Made by a program: the position numbers and the translations under genes
DNA from: Pseudomonadota bacterium
GTDB lineage: Bacteria > Pseudomonadota > Alphaproteobacteria > Kiloniellales > JACOMY01
NCBI GenBank assembly: GCA_029781795.1
Contig: JAKOWB010000081.1
Coordinates: forward strand, 1 to 33,356
Length of the DNA: 33,356 bases
Direction: 5' to 3'
Part shown: positions 1 to 6,436 of the stretch, in pieces
Layout: the number at the start of each line of letters is the position of its first letter
Position numbering within the stretch: the first letter of the stretch is position 1
Notes under the pieces: model-generated
The model's input: only the letters and a program-made list of their open reading frames with translations
Databases searched by the model: none
What the model was told of the DNA's origin: nothing

Positions 1-240
1 CGGCTTACGCCCGCCCGCCAGCTCGGCCACCGCCTTCTGGCTGACACTGGCGGCCAGACCGCCGTTGACCAAGGTCTGCGTCAGCGGGCCCGACGCCAGC
101 GCCGCCGTGTCGGCCCGCGCCTTGGCCGGGTCGAAGCGCTCGGGCGGTGGCACCGCCACCTTGAAGGGATACTTCGTGCCCATGAAGTCGATGAGCTCCG
201 TCCGCTCATCCTCGGGACTGGTCGGCGGGGGGAAAGCCAT
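1..240 (-). CDS. hypothetical protein, 5' part only
   Basis: This is the first 80 codons of a gene that runs off the left edge. The ATG at 238-240 is preceded by a GGAG ribosome site about 10 bases upstream. The N-terminus is Pro-rich (MAFPPPTSPEDER), followed by a short conserved-looking stretch (FMGTKYPFKV) and then an Ala/Gly-rich segment. There is no signal peptide or membrane segment in the visible part. I do not recognise the family and assign no function. Its leader, back to the palindrome at 374-398, holds two GC-rich hairpins, so transcription into this gene may be regulated or insulated. Confidence 0.65.
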   Translation of the reverse strand, partial: MAFPPPTSPEDERTELIDFMGTKYPFKVAVPPPERFDPAKARADTAALASGPLTQTLVNGGLAASVSQKAVAELAGGRKP

Positions 241-260
241 GCGCGCTGCTCCAAATGCAA

Positions 261-288
261 AGGCCCGCGCGGCAGAGCCGGCGGGCCT
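261..288 (-). terminator. GC-rich hairpin just upstream of the left-edge gene
   Basis: Perfect 8-bp arms AGGCCCGC / GCGGGCCT enclose a 12-base loop. Read on the minus strand, the stem is followed by TTTGCATTT and then directly by the ribosome site of the gene that starts at 240. It could be the second of two tandem terminators or an attenuator in the leader. The U-tract is interrupted, so termination strength is uncertain. Confidence 0.4.
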
Positions 289-300
289 GGGGGAGGGGAT

Positions 301-341
301 GAAAAGCGAAAGGCCGCGCGCTTCAGCGGGAAGCGGCGGCC
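301..341 (-). terminator. Rho-independent terminator candidate
   Basis: On the minus strand, GGCCG-CGCTTC pairs with GAAGCG-CGGCC across a 5-base loop (arms 312-324 and 330-341) and is followed by TTTCGCTTTTC. It lies about 100 bases past the stop of the zinc-ribbon gene at 439, so it probably ends that operon. It also lies between the candidate promoter at 380-409 and the gene that starts at 240, so it could instead act as an attenuator. Confidence 0.6.
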
Positions 342-373
342 CTCAAGGCATCAGGCGGCAAAGCGCCCAATGT

Positions 374-398
374 AACCATTTTGTACTACAAAATGGTT
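374..398. promoter_or_regulatory. perfect 25-bp palindromic operator candidate
   Basis: AACCATTTTGTA (374-385), a single central C, then TACAAAATGGTT (387-398) form a perfect inverted repeat with 12-bp arms in an AT-rich island of otherwise very GC-rich DNA. Its core, TTGT-N3-ACAA, fits the GT-N3-AC pattern typical of GntR (FadR-type) operators. There is no U-tract after it on either strand, so a terminator is unlikely. It overlaps a minus-strand promoter candidate, which suggests repression. No cognate regulator gene is visible nearby. Confidence 0.55.
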
Positions 399-409
399 AG
401 AATTGACAA
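380..409 (-). promoter_or_regulatory. sigma70-like promoter overlapping the palindrome
   Basis: On the minus strand a -35 box TTGTCA (404-409) and a -10 box TACAAA (380-385) are separated by 18 bases. The palindrome at 374-398 covers the -10 and most of the spacer, the usual position for a repressor site. The start would lie near 373, giving a leader of about 130 bases before the ATG at 240. Confidence 0.35.
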
Positions 410-438
410 CTAGAATCTTCGGGCAGCCAACATTTTTT

Positions 439-1623
439 CTACTTCTTGGTCAGCAGCCAGGCGCCGATGCCGATGGCGGCGACGATGGCGACGGCGATGG
501 CGATCTTGATCCAGGACCAGGGGCGTTCGCCGCGCAGCTCGCCGGTCTGGCCGTTGATGACGAAGTTGTAGGTCTTGCCCTGGAAGCTGTAGTTGGCGAC
601 CCAGATGGGCAGCAGCACGTGCTTGAAGGAGATGCGGCCCCACTTGGTGTCGATGCGGTGCACGCGCTGCACGTTGCCGCCGATGTCGCGCATCACGTCG
701 CTGCGGATCTGGTTCTCCATGACGACCTTGGCCTGCTGGAAGCCTTCCTCCAGCCCAACCTGGTAGGCCTCGCTGCGGAAGCCCGACAGGTACTCGTCGC
801 GATAGGGGACTAGCTGCTCCAGCTTCCAGGAGAAGAGCTTGCCGGCGAGGTGCCTGGGCAGGTTCTTGCTGGCCAGCACCAGCACGTCGTCGAAGGTGCG
901 GCGCACGAAGCCGCGCACGCGGGTCCAGCGCGTCTCGGTCTGCATCACCGTGCGGGTCTGCGGCTTGCCGTTGACCATGGTGGTGGTCATGCGCGGCACC
1001 TGCACGTAGACGCCGCGCTCGCCGACGTAGTTCGAGGCGGTCTCGGCGTCGAAGGTCCAGTGCGGCGCATAGACGCCGAGGAAGCGGCCGTCATTGCGCG
1101 AGAACTTGCCGACGCCCGAGGGCGCGAACCACAGGCCCTTCAGCCACTTCGCCAGGCGGTCGCTGGCGGCATTCTGGTCGAGCTGGAAGGGCACCAGCGC
1201 GGCCGGCTTCAACTGCCGCTCCTTGCCGGTGTCGGTGACCACGGTGGAGCCGCAGTAGGGACAGGCGCCGGCGTGGGCGTCGGGCGGCAGGGAGAATTCG
1301 GCGCCGCAGGAATCGCAACGCACCACGCGATTGTCGCTATGCGGCGCGTCGGTCTCAAGTGAAGCGAGGGTGGAGCGGAAGTCGATCTCGACGATCGGCG
1401 TGTCGTCCTCGGGAATCGCGTTCTCGTGCCCGCAGTGCTCGCACTTGATGACGGTGGAGCCGGGGGCGTAGGTCAGCACCGCGCCGCAGGACTCGCAGGG
1501 GAAGCGATGCTCCGCCGCGCCCGTGGCCTCGCCGGCCTCGGCCTCCGTTGCCTCGTCCGACGGCGGGGGTGGCGGCGCCGGCTCGGCCGGACGCGCGCCC
1601 CAGGGGCTTTCCTTCTCAGCCAC
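439..1623 (-). CDS. double zinc-ribbon, C-terminally membrane-anchored protein
   Basis: A 394-residue protein starting at GTG 1623, chosen because GGGGGAG lies 9 bases upstream and the preceding gene stops at 1641. After a Pro/Glu/Ala-rich N-terminus come two four-Cys zinc ribbons, at Cys43/46/61/64 and Cys103/106/121/124 (CESCG...CEHCG and CDSCG...CPYCG). A soluble central region of about 200 residues is followed by one hydrophobic helix near residues 370-391 that ends in TKK, a tail anchor. It is the last gene of the XpaC-TelA-SPFH operon. The arrangement resembles the zinc-ribbon membrane protein YdjG that works with the SPFH protein YdjI in Bacillus membrane-stress complexes; that parallel is by architecture only. 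Such proteins are sometimes mislabelled as helicase or primosomal proteins because of the zinc ribbons. Confidence 0.85.
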   Translation of the reverse strand: MAEKESPWGARPAEPAPPPPPSDEATEAEAGEATGAAEHRFPCESCGAVLTYAPGSTVIKCEHCGHENAIPEDDTPIVEIDFRSTLASLETDAPHSDNRVVRCDSCGAEFSLPPDAHAGACPYCGSTVVTDTGKERQLKPAALVPFQLDQNAASDRLAKWLKGLWFAPSGVGKFSRNDGRFLGVYAPHWTFDAETASNYVGERGVYVQVPRMTTTMVNGKPQTRTVMQTETRWTRVRGFVRRTFDDVLVLASKNLPRHLAGKLFSWKLEQLVPYRDEYLSGFRSEAYQVGLEEGFQQAKVVMENQIRSDVMRDIGGNVQRVHRIDTKWGRISFKHVLLPIWVANYSFQGKTYNFVINGQTGELRGERPWSWIKIAIAVAIVAAIGIGAWLLTKK

Positions 1624-1640
1624 GTGTCTCGACTCCCCCG

Positions 1641-2750
1641 TCAGGCCGGCGGCAGCGGCGGCGGCACGGCGGCGAAGAGGCTGGCCAGCGCCGCCACCTC
1701 GCCCGCCTTGGTCCAGGCCGCCATGCCCGCGGTCCAGACCAGCGTGTCGCGGGTGAGCTGCCCGCCCGACGCCAGGCGCTGCAGCTCGGCCGTGCCGAAG
1801 GGGCCCTGCTGCTGGCCGTTCACCGCGACGTGGTACTTCGTCTCCTGCGGCAGGGGCGGGGGCGTCGCCGCGGCCGGGGCCGCCTGCGCCGGCTGTCCGC
1901 CACCCATCATGCCGCCCATCTGCTGCGCCATGGCCATGCCCATGCCGAGGCCCATGCCCTGGGCCGCGGCGCCGCCCGGCGCCTGGGCCGCGGCGGCCAG
2001 CGCCTCGGCCGCCTGGAACTGCTGGTACTTGCCGAGGTCGCCCAGCACGCCCATCTGCGTGCGCTTGTCCAGCGCCTGCTCCACCTCGGGCGGCAGCGAC
2101 AGGTTCTCGATCAGCAGCTGCACCAGCTCCAGGCCCATGCCCATGAACTCGGGCTTCAGCTTGTTGGCGATGAACTGGCCGAACTGCTCCTGGTTCGCCG
2201 CCATGTCGAGCACCGGGATGCCGCTCTCGCCCAGGATGGTCGGCAGGCGCGAGACCACCATGTTGCGCAGCTGCTCGCTGACCTCCTCGGTGGTGAAGTG
2301 GTCGTCGGTGCCGACGATCTCGCGCACGAAGGTGCCGGGATCGACGACGCGGATGACGTAGGAGCCGAAGGCGCGGATGCGCACCGCGCCGAACTCCTTG
2401 TCGCGCATCATGATCGGGTTCTTCGTGCCCCACTTCAGGTCGGTGAAGCGGCGGGTGTTGACGAAGTAGACCTCGGCCTTGAAGGGGCTCTTGAAGCCGT
2501 GCACCCAGCCCTGCAGGGTGGAGAGGATCGGCAGGTTCTTGGTCTCCAGCGTGTACATGCCGGGACCGAAGATGTCGGCGATCTTGCCCTCGTTGACGAA
2601 GACCGCCACCTGGCTCTCGCGCACGGTGAGCTGCGCGCCGTTCTTGATCTCGTTGCCGTGCCGCTCGAAGCGCCAGACCATCGTGTTGTTCGAGCTGTCG
2701 GTGAACTCGATGACATCGATGAACTCGCCCATGATCTTGTTCCAGATCAT
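1641..2750 (-). CDS. SPFH (band 7) protein with C-terminal GYF_2/DUF4339 domain
   Basis: A 369-residue protein with a strong ribosome site (AAGGAGAT) before ATG 2748-2750. The N-terminal two thirds match the SPFH/YdjI-like family: VIEFTDSS near the start, a segment QVAVFVNEGKIADIFGPGMY, and a long C-terminal helix. A Met/Gly/Ala/Gln-rich linker (about 240-300) leads to a GYF_2-type domain (about 303-369, including NGQQQGPFG and LVWTAGMAAWTKAGE) and a PPPLPPA tail. SPFH proteins oligomerise on membranes and organise microdomains. There is no clear transmembrane helix, so recruitment probably depends on partners, such as the zinc-ribbon membrane protein encoded 17 bases downstream. The GYF_2 domain may bind proline-rich tails; the zinc-ribbon partner has a run of five prolines near its N-terminus. 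Confidence 0.88.
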   Translation of the reverse strand: MIWNKIMGEFIDVIEFTDSSNNTMVWRFERHGNEIKNGAQLTVRESQVAVFVNEGKIADIFGPGMYTLETKNLPILSTLQGWVHGFKSPFKAEVYFVNTRRFTDLKWGTKNPIMMRDKEFGAVRIRAFGSYVIRVVDPGTFVREIVGTDDHFTTEEVSEQLRNMVVSRLPTILGESGIPVLDMAANQEQFGQFIANKLKPEFMGMGLELVQLLIENLSLPPEVEQALDKRTQMGVLGDLGKYQQFQAAEALAAAAQAPGGAAAQGMGLGMGMAMAQQMGGMMGGGQPAQAAPAAATPPPLPQETKYHVAVNGQQQGPFGTAELQRLASGGQLTRDTLVWTAGMAAWTKAGEVAALASLFAAVPPPLPPA

Positions 2751-2788
2751 CGGGATCTCCTTCCTCTCTAATCCTTACCGTCGTCTCT

Positions 2789-3928
2789 CTAGGCTGCCGG
2801 GGCCGGCGGCGGGGCGCCCTCGGCCTTGGCCTTGGCCATCTGCAGGGTCGACTTGAGGTCGGCCTCGGCCTGCACCAGCACCTTCTCGGCCTCGACGCGC
2901 TTGCGCTTGCCCTCGTCGGCGATGCGCAGGCTGTCCTGGATCGTTGCGATCAGGTTGTCGTTCGCCTTCTTCACCGCCTCGATGTCGAAGACGCCGCGCT
3001 CCACCTGCTCGCGGATCTGCGCATTCGAGGTGCGCAGCGTCTCGGCGTTCGCCGTCAGCAGCTCGTTGGTCAGGTCCGTCGCCTGCTTCAGCGTCTGGCC
3101 GGCCTCGGCCGAGCGGGCGATGGTCACGGCCATGGCGAGCTGCTGGCGCCACAGCGGCACGGTGTTGGCGATGGTCGACTTGATCTTGCTGACCAGCGAC
3201 TTGTCGTTCTCCTGCACGATGCGGATCGAGGGCAGCGACTGCATCGCCACCTGCCGCGTCAGCTTCAGGTCGTGTACCCGCCGCTCCAGGTCGTCGCGCC
3301 CGGTACGCAGGTCACGCAGCGCCTGCGCCTTCAGCACGTCGGCGCCCTCGGCCTCCTTGGCCAGCGCCGGGATGGTCTCGGTATCCAGGCGGCGCAGCAT
3401 CTCCTCGCCGGCGGCGATGTAGTCGGCCAGCGTGTGGAAGTAGTCGAGGTTGGCGTCGTAGAGCTTGTCGAGCGAGGCGATGTCGGTCAGCAGCTTGGTG
3501 GTGTGGCCCTCCAGCCGGTCGGTGATGGAGTCGATCTGGCGCCGCACCTCCTCGTACTGCTGCAGGAACTTCGCCACCGGCTTCACGCCGCCGAACAGGC
3601 GGGCGAAGAAGCCCGGCTTCTTGCTGGGGTCGATCGAGCTGGGGTTGAAGCCGCGCAGCGTCACCAGCATCTCGCTCAACGCGTTGCCGGCCGGGCCGGT
3701 GTCCTTGTTGCGCACCCCCTCCAGCATGGTGTCCGAGATGGTGGTGAGCTGCTCCTGCGCCTTGGTGCCGAAGTAGATGATCGAGTTGCTGTCGCCGAGG
3801 TTGATCTCGGCGATCGCCTGGTCGATCACCGCCTTGCGCTCGGCCGGGGCTTCCTCGTACTTCACCAGGGCACCCTTCGCGAGCTCCTCGGGTGCCAGCG
3901 GGGTAGGGGAGGGGGAGATGCTGGTCAT
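2789..3928 (-). CDS. telA: TelA family protein (toxic anion resistance)
   Basis: A 379-residue protein starting at ATG 3926-3928, with AAGGAGAA about 10 bases upstream. It is largely alpha-helical and predicted coiled coil, with typical TelA segments: KKPGFFARLFGG, then a helical core (FLQQYEEVRRQIDSITDRL) and TVPLWRQQLAMAV. The length matches the family (about 360-400 residues). TelA proteins were named for tellurite and other toxic-anion resistance and also affect tolerance of cell-wall-acting agents; the biochemical role is unsettled. It sits between xpaC (32-base gap) and the SPFH gene (38-base gap). XpaC and TelA are often encoded side by side, which supports a joint envelope-stress role. 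Confidence 0.9.
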   Translation of the reverse strand: MTSISPSPTPLAPEELAKGALVKYEEAPAERKAVIDQAIAEINLGDSNSIIYFGTKAQEQLTTISDTMLEGVRNKDTGPAGNALSEMLVTLRGFNPSSIDPSKKPGFFARLFGGVKPVAKFLQQYEEVRRQIDSITDRLEGHTTKLLTDIASLDKLYDANLDYFHTLADYIAAGEEMLRRLDTETIPALAKEAEGADVLKAQALRDLRTGRDDLERRVHDLKLTRQVAMQSLPSIRIVQENDKSLVSKIKSTIANTVPLWRQQLAMAVTIARSAEAGQTLKQATDLTNELLTANAETLRTSNAQIREQVERGVFDIEAVKKANDNLIATIQDSLRIADEGKRKRVEAEKVLVQAEADLKSTLQMAKAKAEGAPPPAPAA

Positions 3929-3960
3929 GGGTCCGGTTCTCCTTCTCTGCGGACGGGCCC

Positions 3961-4776
3961 CTAGGCCACGCCCTCCTTCTTCAAACGGTCGCTCAGCACC
4001 TGGAGCTGCACGTCCAGGTCGAAGGAATCGTTCTCCAGCAGCTTGCCGTGCTGCTCGGCCGATACCTTCTCCATCTCGTCGAGCAGCGCCTCGAGGCGCG
4101 GCTGGAAGCTCGCGCCCTCGCCCTTGGCCTGCAGCGCCACGTACTTGTCGGCCACCTCGCCGGCGCCGTCCAGATAGACCACCAGGAACTTGCGCGCCCG
4201 GCGCAGGTCGCGCGGGTCCTCCTCTATCAGGGCCAGGATCTTCTCGATCCAGCCCTTGATGCCGTCCAGCTTCTGCGTGATCTCCGGCGCACCCTGGATG
4301 CGGTAGCGCGCGCGCATCAGGCGCTCCAGCTTGCCGCGCGCCTCGCCGACGATCTGGCGCACCTCGGCGGCGTCGGCCGAGAGGCCCTCGCCACGGCTGG
4401 GCATCAGTTCGCAGCCATAGGCCAGCACGACGCCGGCCAGCGCGCCGGCGCCAAAGATGATGGAAACGATCATGTTGTGCCCGGCGAGGAACCAGGCGGC
4501 GCCCGCCGTCGCCAGGGCCATGGCCACCGCGCCGAGCAGGCGGCCGGGGAAGGGCCGGTTGGTGCCGGCTGCCTTGACGCCCCGCCGAATCAGCCAAGCA
4601 GCCAGGAAGAACAGCGCGGTGACACCAGCGGCCTGGCCGAAGCGGCCGACGTCGCCGCGCGCCAGGGCCAGCACGGCGCTGATCGCCGGCGGCACGACGA
4701 AGAGGAAGGGCAGCACGCCCTGCGGCGCGATCACGCGTCCGCCGGCACGGCCGCCGCTGCCCTGCGATTGACTCAC
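3961..4776 (-). CDS. xpaC: XpaC family membrane protein
   Basis: A 271-residue protein starting at GTG 4774-4776. The GTG lies one base after the stop of the small upstream gene (TGA-G-GTG), so translation is probably coupled. The N-terminal half has about four hydrophobic segments (roughly residues 20-38, 46-63, 80-98 and 103-122). The C-terminal half is a charged helical cytosolic domain (KLERLMRARYRIQG, LDGIKGWIEKIL) that matches the family named for 5-bromo-4-chloroindolyl phosphate hydrolysis. The name reflects an old phenotype; enzymatic activity is not established. Pairing with TelA directly downstream is the recurrent arrangement of this family. Confidence 0.85.
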   Translation of the reverse strand: MSQSQGSGGRAGGRVIAPQGVLPFLFVVPPAISAVLALARGDVGRFGQAAGVTALFFLAAWLIRRGVKAAGTNRPFPGRLLGAVAMALATAGAAWFLAGHNMIVSIIFGAGALAGVVLAYGCELMPSRGEGLSADAAEVRQIVGEARGKLERLMRARYRIQGAPEITQKLDGIKGWIEKILALIEEDPRDLRRARKFLVVYLDGAGEVADKYVALQAKGEGASFQPRLEALLDEMEKVSAEQHGKLLENDSFDLDVQLQVLSDRLKKEGVA

Positions 4777-4777
4777 C

Positions 4778-4897
4778 TCAGTTGCTTCCGCTGGCGGCCG
4801 GCGGCTCGGCGGGGGCGATCACGCCCTGCACCGTCGCCACGCCGGCCGTCGCCAGCAGCAGCAGCACGCCGATCAGCTTGCCCAGGGCGCCGCCCAT
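4778..4897 (-). CDS. 39-residue single-span membrane peptide
   Basis: A small gene leading the XpaC-TelA operon. The ATG at 4895-4897 is preceded by GGGGAG at 6 bases and a candidate -10 box (TATACT) about 30 bases upstream. The peptide has a short Gly-rich N-terminus with one Lys, a hydrophobic helix (about residues 8-28, LIGVLLLLATAGVATVQG) and a Pro/Ala/Ser tail. There is no obvious signal-peptidase site, so it probably stays in the membrane. A longer frame upstream exists but lacks a ribosome site and would include the promoter. The one-base spacing to xpaC and the good initiation signals argue that it is real. I do not recognise a family. Confidence 0.65.
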   Translation of the reverse strand: MGGALGKLIGVLLLLATAGVATVQGVIAPAEPPAASGSN

Positions 4898-4925
4898 GGT
4901 CACTCCCCGTCCTGTTGACGGCCCG

Positions 4926-4931
4926 AGTATA
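4926..4931 (-). promoter_or_regulatory. -10 box of the small-peptide/xpaC/telA operon
   Basis: On the minus strand TATACT (5 of 6 bases of the consensus) lies 28 bases upstream of the ATG at 4897, giving a short leader of about 20 bases with the GGGGAG ribosome site inside it. The -35 region is poorly conserved (TTTCAG-like), as expected for an activator-dependent or alternative-sigma promoter. Confidence 0.4.
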
Positions 4932-4994
4932 TGGGCCGCTGCATGACGCCTGAAAGCCTCTTGGCAGGGCCAATTCCAGGATGGGATTTGCCGT

Positions 4995-5036
4995 AGAAAC
5001 AAATCGCCCCCGCCCCGCGGAGGCGGGACAGGGGCG
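4995..5036 (-). terminator. Rho-independent terminator of the secreted-protein gene
   Basis: On the minus strand a GC-rich stem (CGCC...CCCGCC paired with GGCGGG...GGCG) is followed by ATTTGTTTCT. It begins about 45 bases after the stop codon at 5080 and separates this gene from the XpaC-TelA operon downstream. Confidence 0.6.
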
Positions 5037-5079
5037 GAGGGAGGACAGCGGAGAGAGGTCTAGAGACTACGGCCGGCGG

Positions 5080-5562
5080 TCAGACCGAGAGGTTCTGCAC
5101 CGCGCAACCGTCTTCCGGCGGGGGAAGCCCATTGCTGTCGAGCATGATGGTGACGCAGTTGCCGCCGGCGATCAGGCGGTAGCCGGAGACGCCGTCAGCC
5201 TGGGCCGGCAGGTCGAGCGACATCTCGACGGTGGAGATGACCTCGGCCGCCATCTCGGCCGGCGGATTGGCCATGACGTAGATCTCGTAGATGCCGTCGG
5301 CCGGCTCGACCACGTAGTAGACCTGCTCCAGCGCGGCGTTGCTGTAGCCGGCGGCCGGCACCTCAGCCTCGACGGTCAGGTGGATCATCGTCGGATCCTC
5401 GGCCGCCACGGTCGAGACGCTGAGGATGGAGTCGGCGAAGACGGCGTTGTAGTCGGCCTCGACCCACGAGGTCTCCATGCCGCAGGCCAGCGCGGCCGTG
5501 CCGGAGACCGCGGCCAGGGCGCTGGCCAGGGCAAGCTGACGAAGAGACTTCAAGCGGGGCAT
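5080..5562 (-). CDS. small secreted protein of unknown function
   Basis: A 160-residue protein starting at ATG 5560-5562, chosen because AAAGGAGG lies 6 bases upstream. Residues 1-26 are a clear Sec signal peptide (basic RLKSLRQ, then a hydrophobic Ala-rich core) ending ALA before Cys27. The -3 residue is Ala and the -2 residue Leu, so a signal peptidase I site is more likely than a lipobox. The mature part is about 134 residues, acidic and mostly beta-like, with Cys27, Cys136 and Cys153; the last two could form a disulfide. No recognised domain. It is monocistronic, with its own terminator at 4995-5036. Confidence 0.75.
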   Translation of the reverse strand: MPRLKSLRQLALASALAAVSGTAALACGMETSWVEADYNAVFADSILSVSTVAAEDPTMIHLTVEAEVPAAGYSNAALEQVYYVVEPADGIYEIYVMANPPAEMAAEVISTVEMSLDLPAQADGVSGYRLIAGGNCVTIMLDSNGLPPPEDGCAVQNLSV

Positions 5563-5806
5563 GGATGCCTCCTTTCCCGGAAACGCTGGAAAACCTGATG
5601 CCGGGTAGGGGCGGAATTGCGGCAGGCCCTGGGCTGGTGTATGACGGCGGCGCAAAAGGATGGCCGCCAACTTGATCAGGCTCTGCATAACCCTGCACTG
5701 CCACGCGCCTCGCGAGACGGCGCGACAAACCTCCCCGCGCTGAGTTCGCCGCCGGCAGGCATCTGATTCGCCTGCTCTTTTTGCCTTTCAGCTCGCGGGT
5801 ATCGCC

Positions 5807-6436
5807 ATGTCCTTCGATCTTGCCTTGCTGGCCAAGGCCGCGGTCATCGGCCTGTCCATCGCCGCTCCCGTCGGTCCCATCGCCCTGCTGATCATGCAGC
5901 GCACCCTGGCCGAGGGGCCGCGCACCGGCCTCGCCTGCGGCCTCGGCACCGCCGTCGCCGACGCGCTCTATGGCCTGCTCGCCGCCTTCGGGCTGGTGGC
6001 GGCCTCCTCGCTGCTCGACAGTGTTTCCTGGTGGGTCGGCCTCGCCGGCGCGCACTTCCTGCTCTATCTCGGCCTCAAGATCCTGCTGGGCCGGCCGGCG
6101 GCCCGGGCGGCCGAGGCCGGACCGCGCCGGGGCAGCCTGGCGGCCGCCTTCGCCACCACGCTGCTGCTGACGCTGTCGAACCCGCTGACCATCGTCTCCT
6201 TCCTCGCCGTCTTCGCCTCGCTGGGCGTGGCGGCGAGCGGCGCACCGGGGGCGGCGGCGACGGTGGTGGCCGGCGTCTTCCTCGGTTCGCTTGCCTGGCA
6301 GTGGGGCCTGGTCGCGCTGGCCGGCCTGGCCCGGCGCTGGATGGCCGCCGGCCTGCTGGTCTGGGTCAACCGGGCCAGCGGCCTGCTGCTGCTGGGCTTC
6401 GCCGGCTGGCTGCTGTGGCAGGCGCTCAGTACCTGA
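5807..6436 (+). CDS. LysE family translocator (RhtB-like exporter)
   Basis: A 209-residue inner-membrane protein with six predicted hydrophobic segments. The N-terminal signature IAAPVGPIALLIMQRTLAEG, with its PVGP motif, is typical of the LysE/RhtB family. Helix 4 contains LLLTLSNPLTIVSF, the conserved NP motif. Family members export amino acids or small related metabolites; the substrate cannot be read from sequence. The ribosome site before ATG 5807 is weak (CGGGT). The region between it and the divergent secreted-protein gene (5563-5806) shows no confident promoter. Its stop overlaps the stop of the convergent sulfatase gene by 11 bases, so the two transcripts are antisense at their ends. 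Confidence 0.9.
   Translation: MSFDLALLAKAAVIGLSIAAPVGPIALLIMQRTLAEGPRTGLACGLGTAVADALYGLLAAFGLVAASSLLDSVSWWVGLAGAHFLLYLGLKILLGRPAARAAEAGPRRGSLAAAFATTLLLTLSNPLTIVSFLAVFASLGVAASGAPGAAATVVAGVFLGSLAWQWGLVALAGLARRWMAAGLLVWVNRASGLLLLGFAGWLLWQALST

Noticed and set aside
374-398. Palindrome read as a terminator
   Set aside because: It is AT-rich with no U-tract on either strand and overlaps promoter-like boxes; the nearby stem at 301-341 is the better terminator.
439-2433. Long frame fusing the zinc-ribbon protein to upstream sequence
   Set aside because: The upstream part is the out-of-frame shadow of the SPFH gene; GTG 1623 has a proper ribosome site after the SPFH stop codon.
2789-4597. Extended TelA reading frame of about 600 codons
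   Set aside because: The first 220 codons overlap xpaC out of frame; ATG 3928 has a good ribosome site and gives the normal TelA length.
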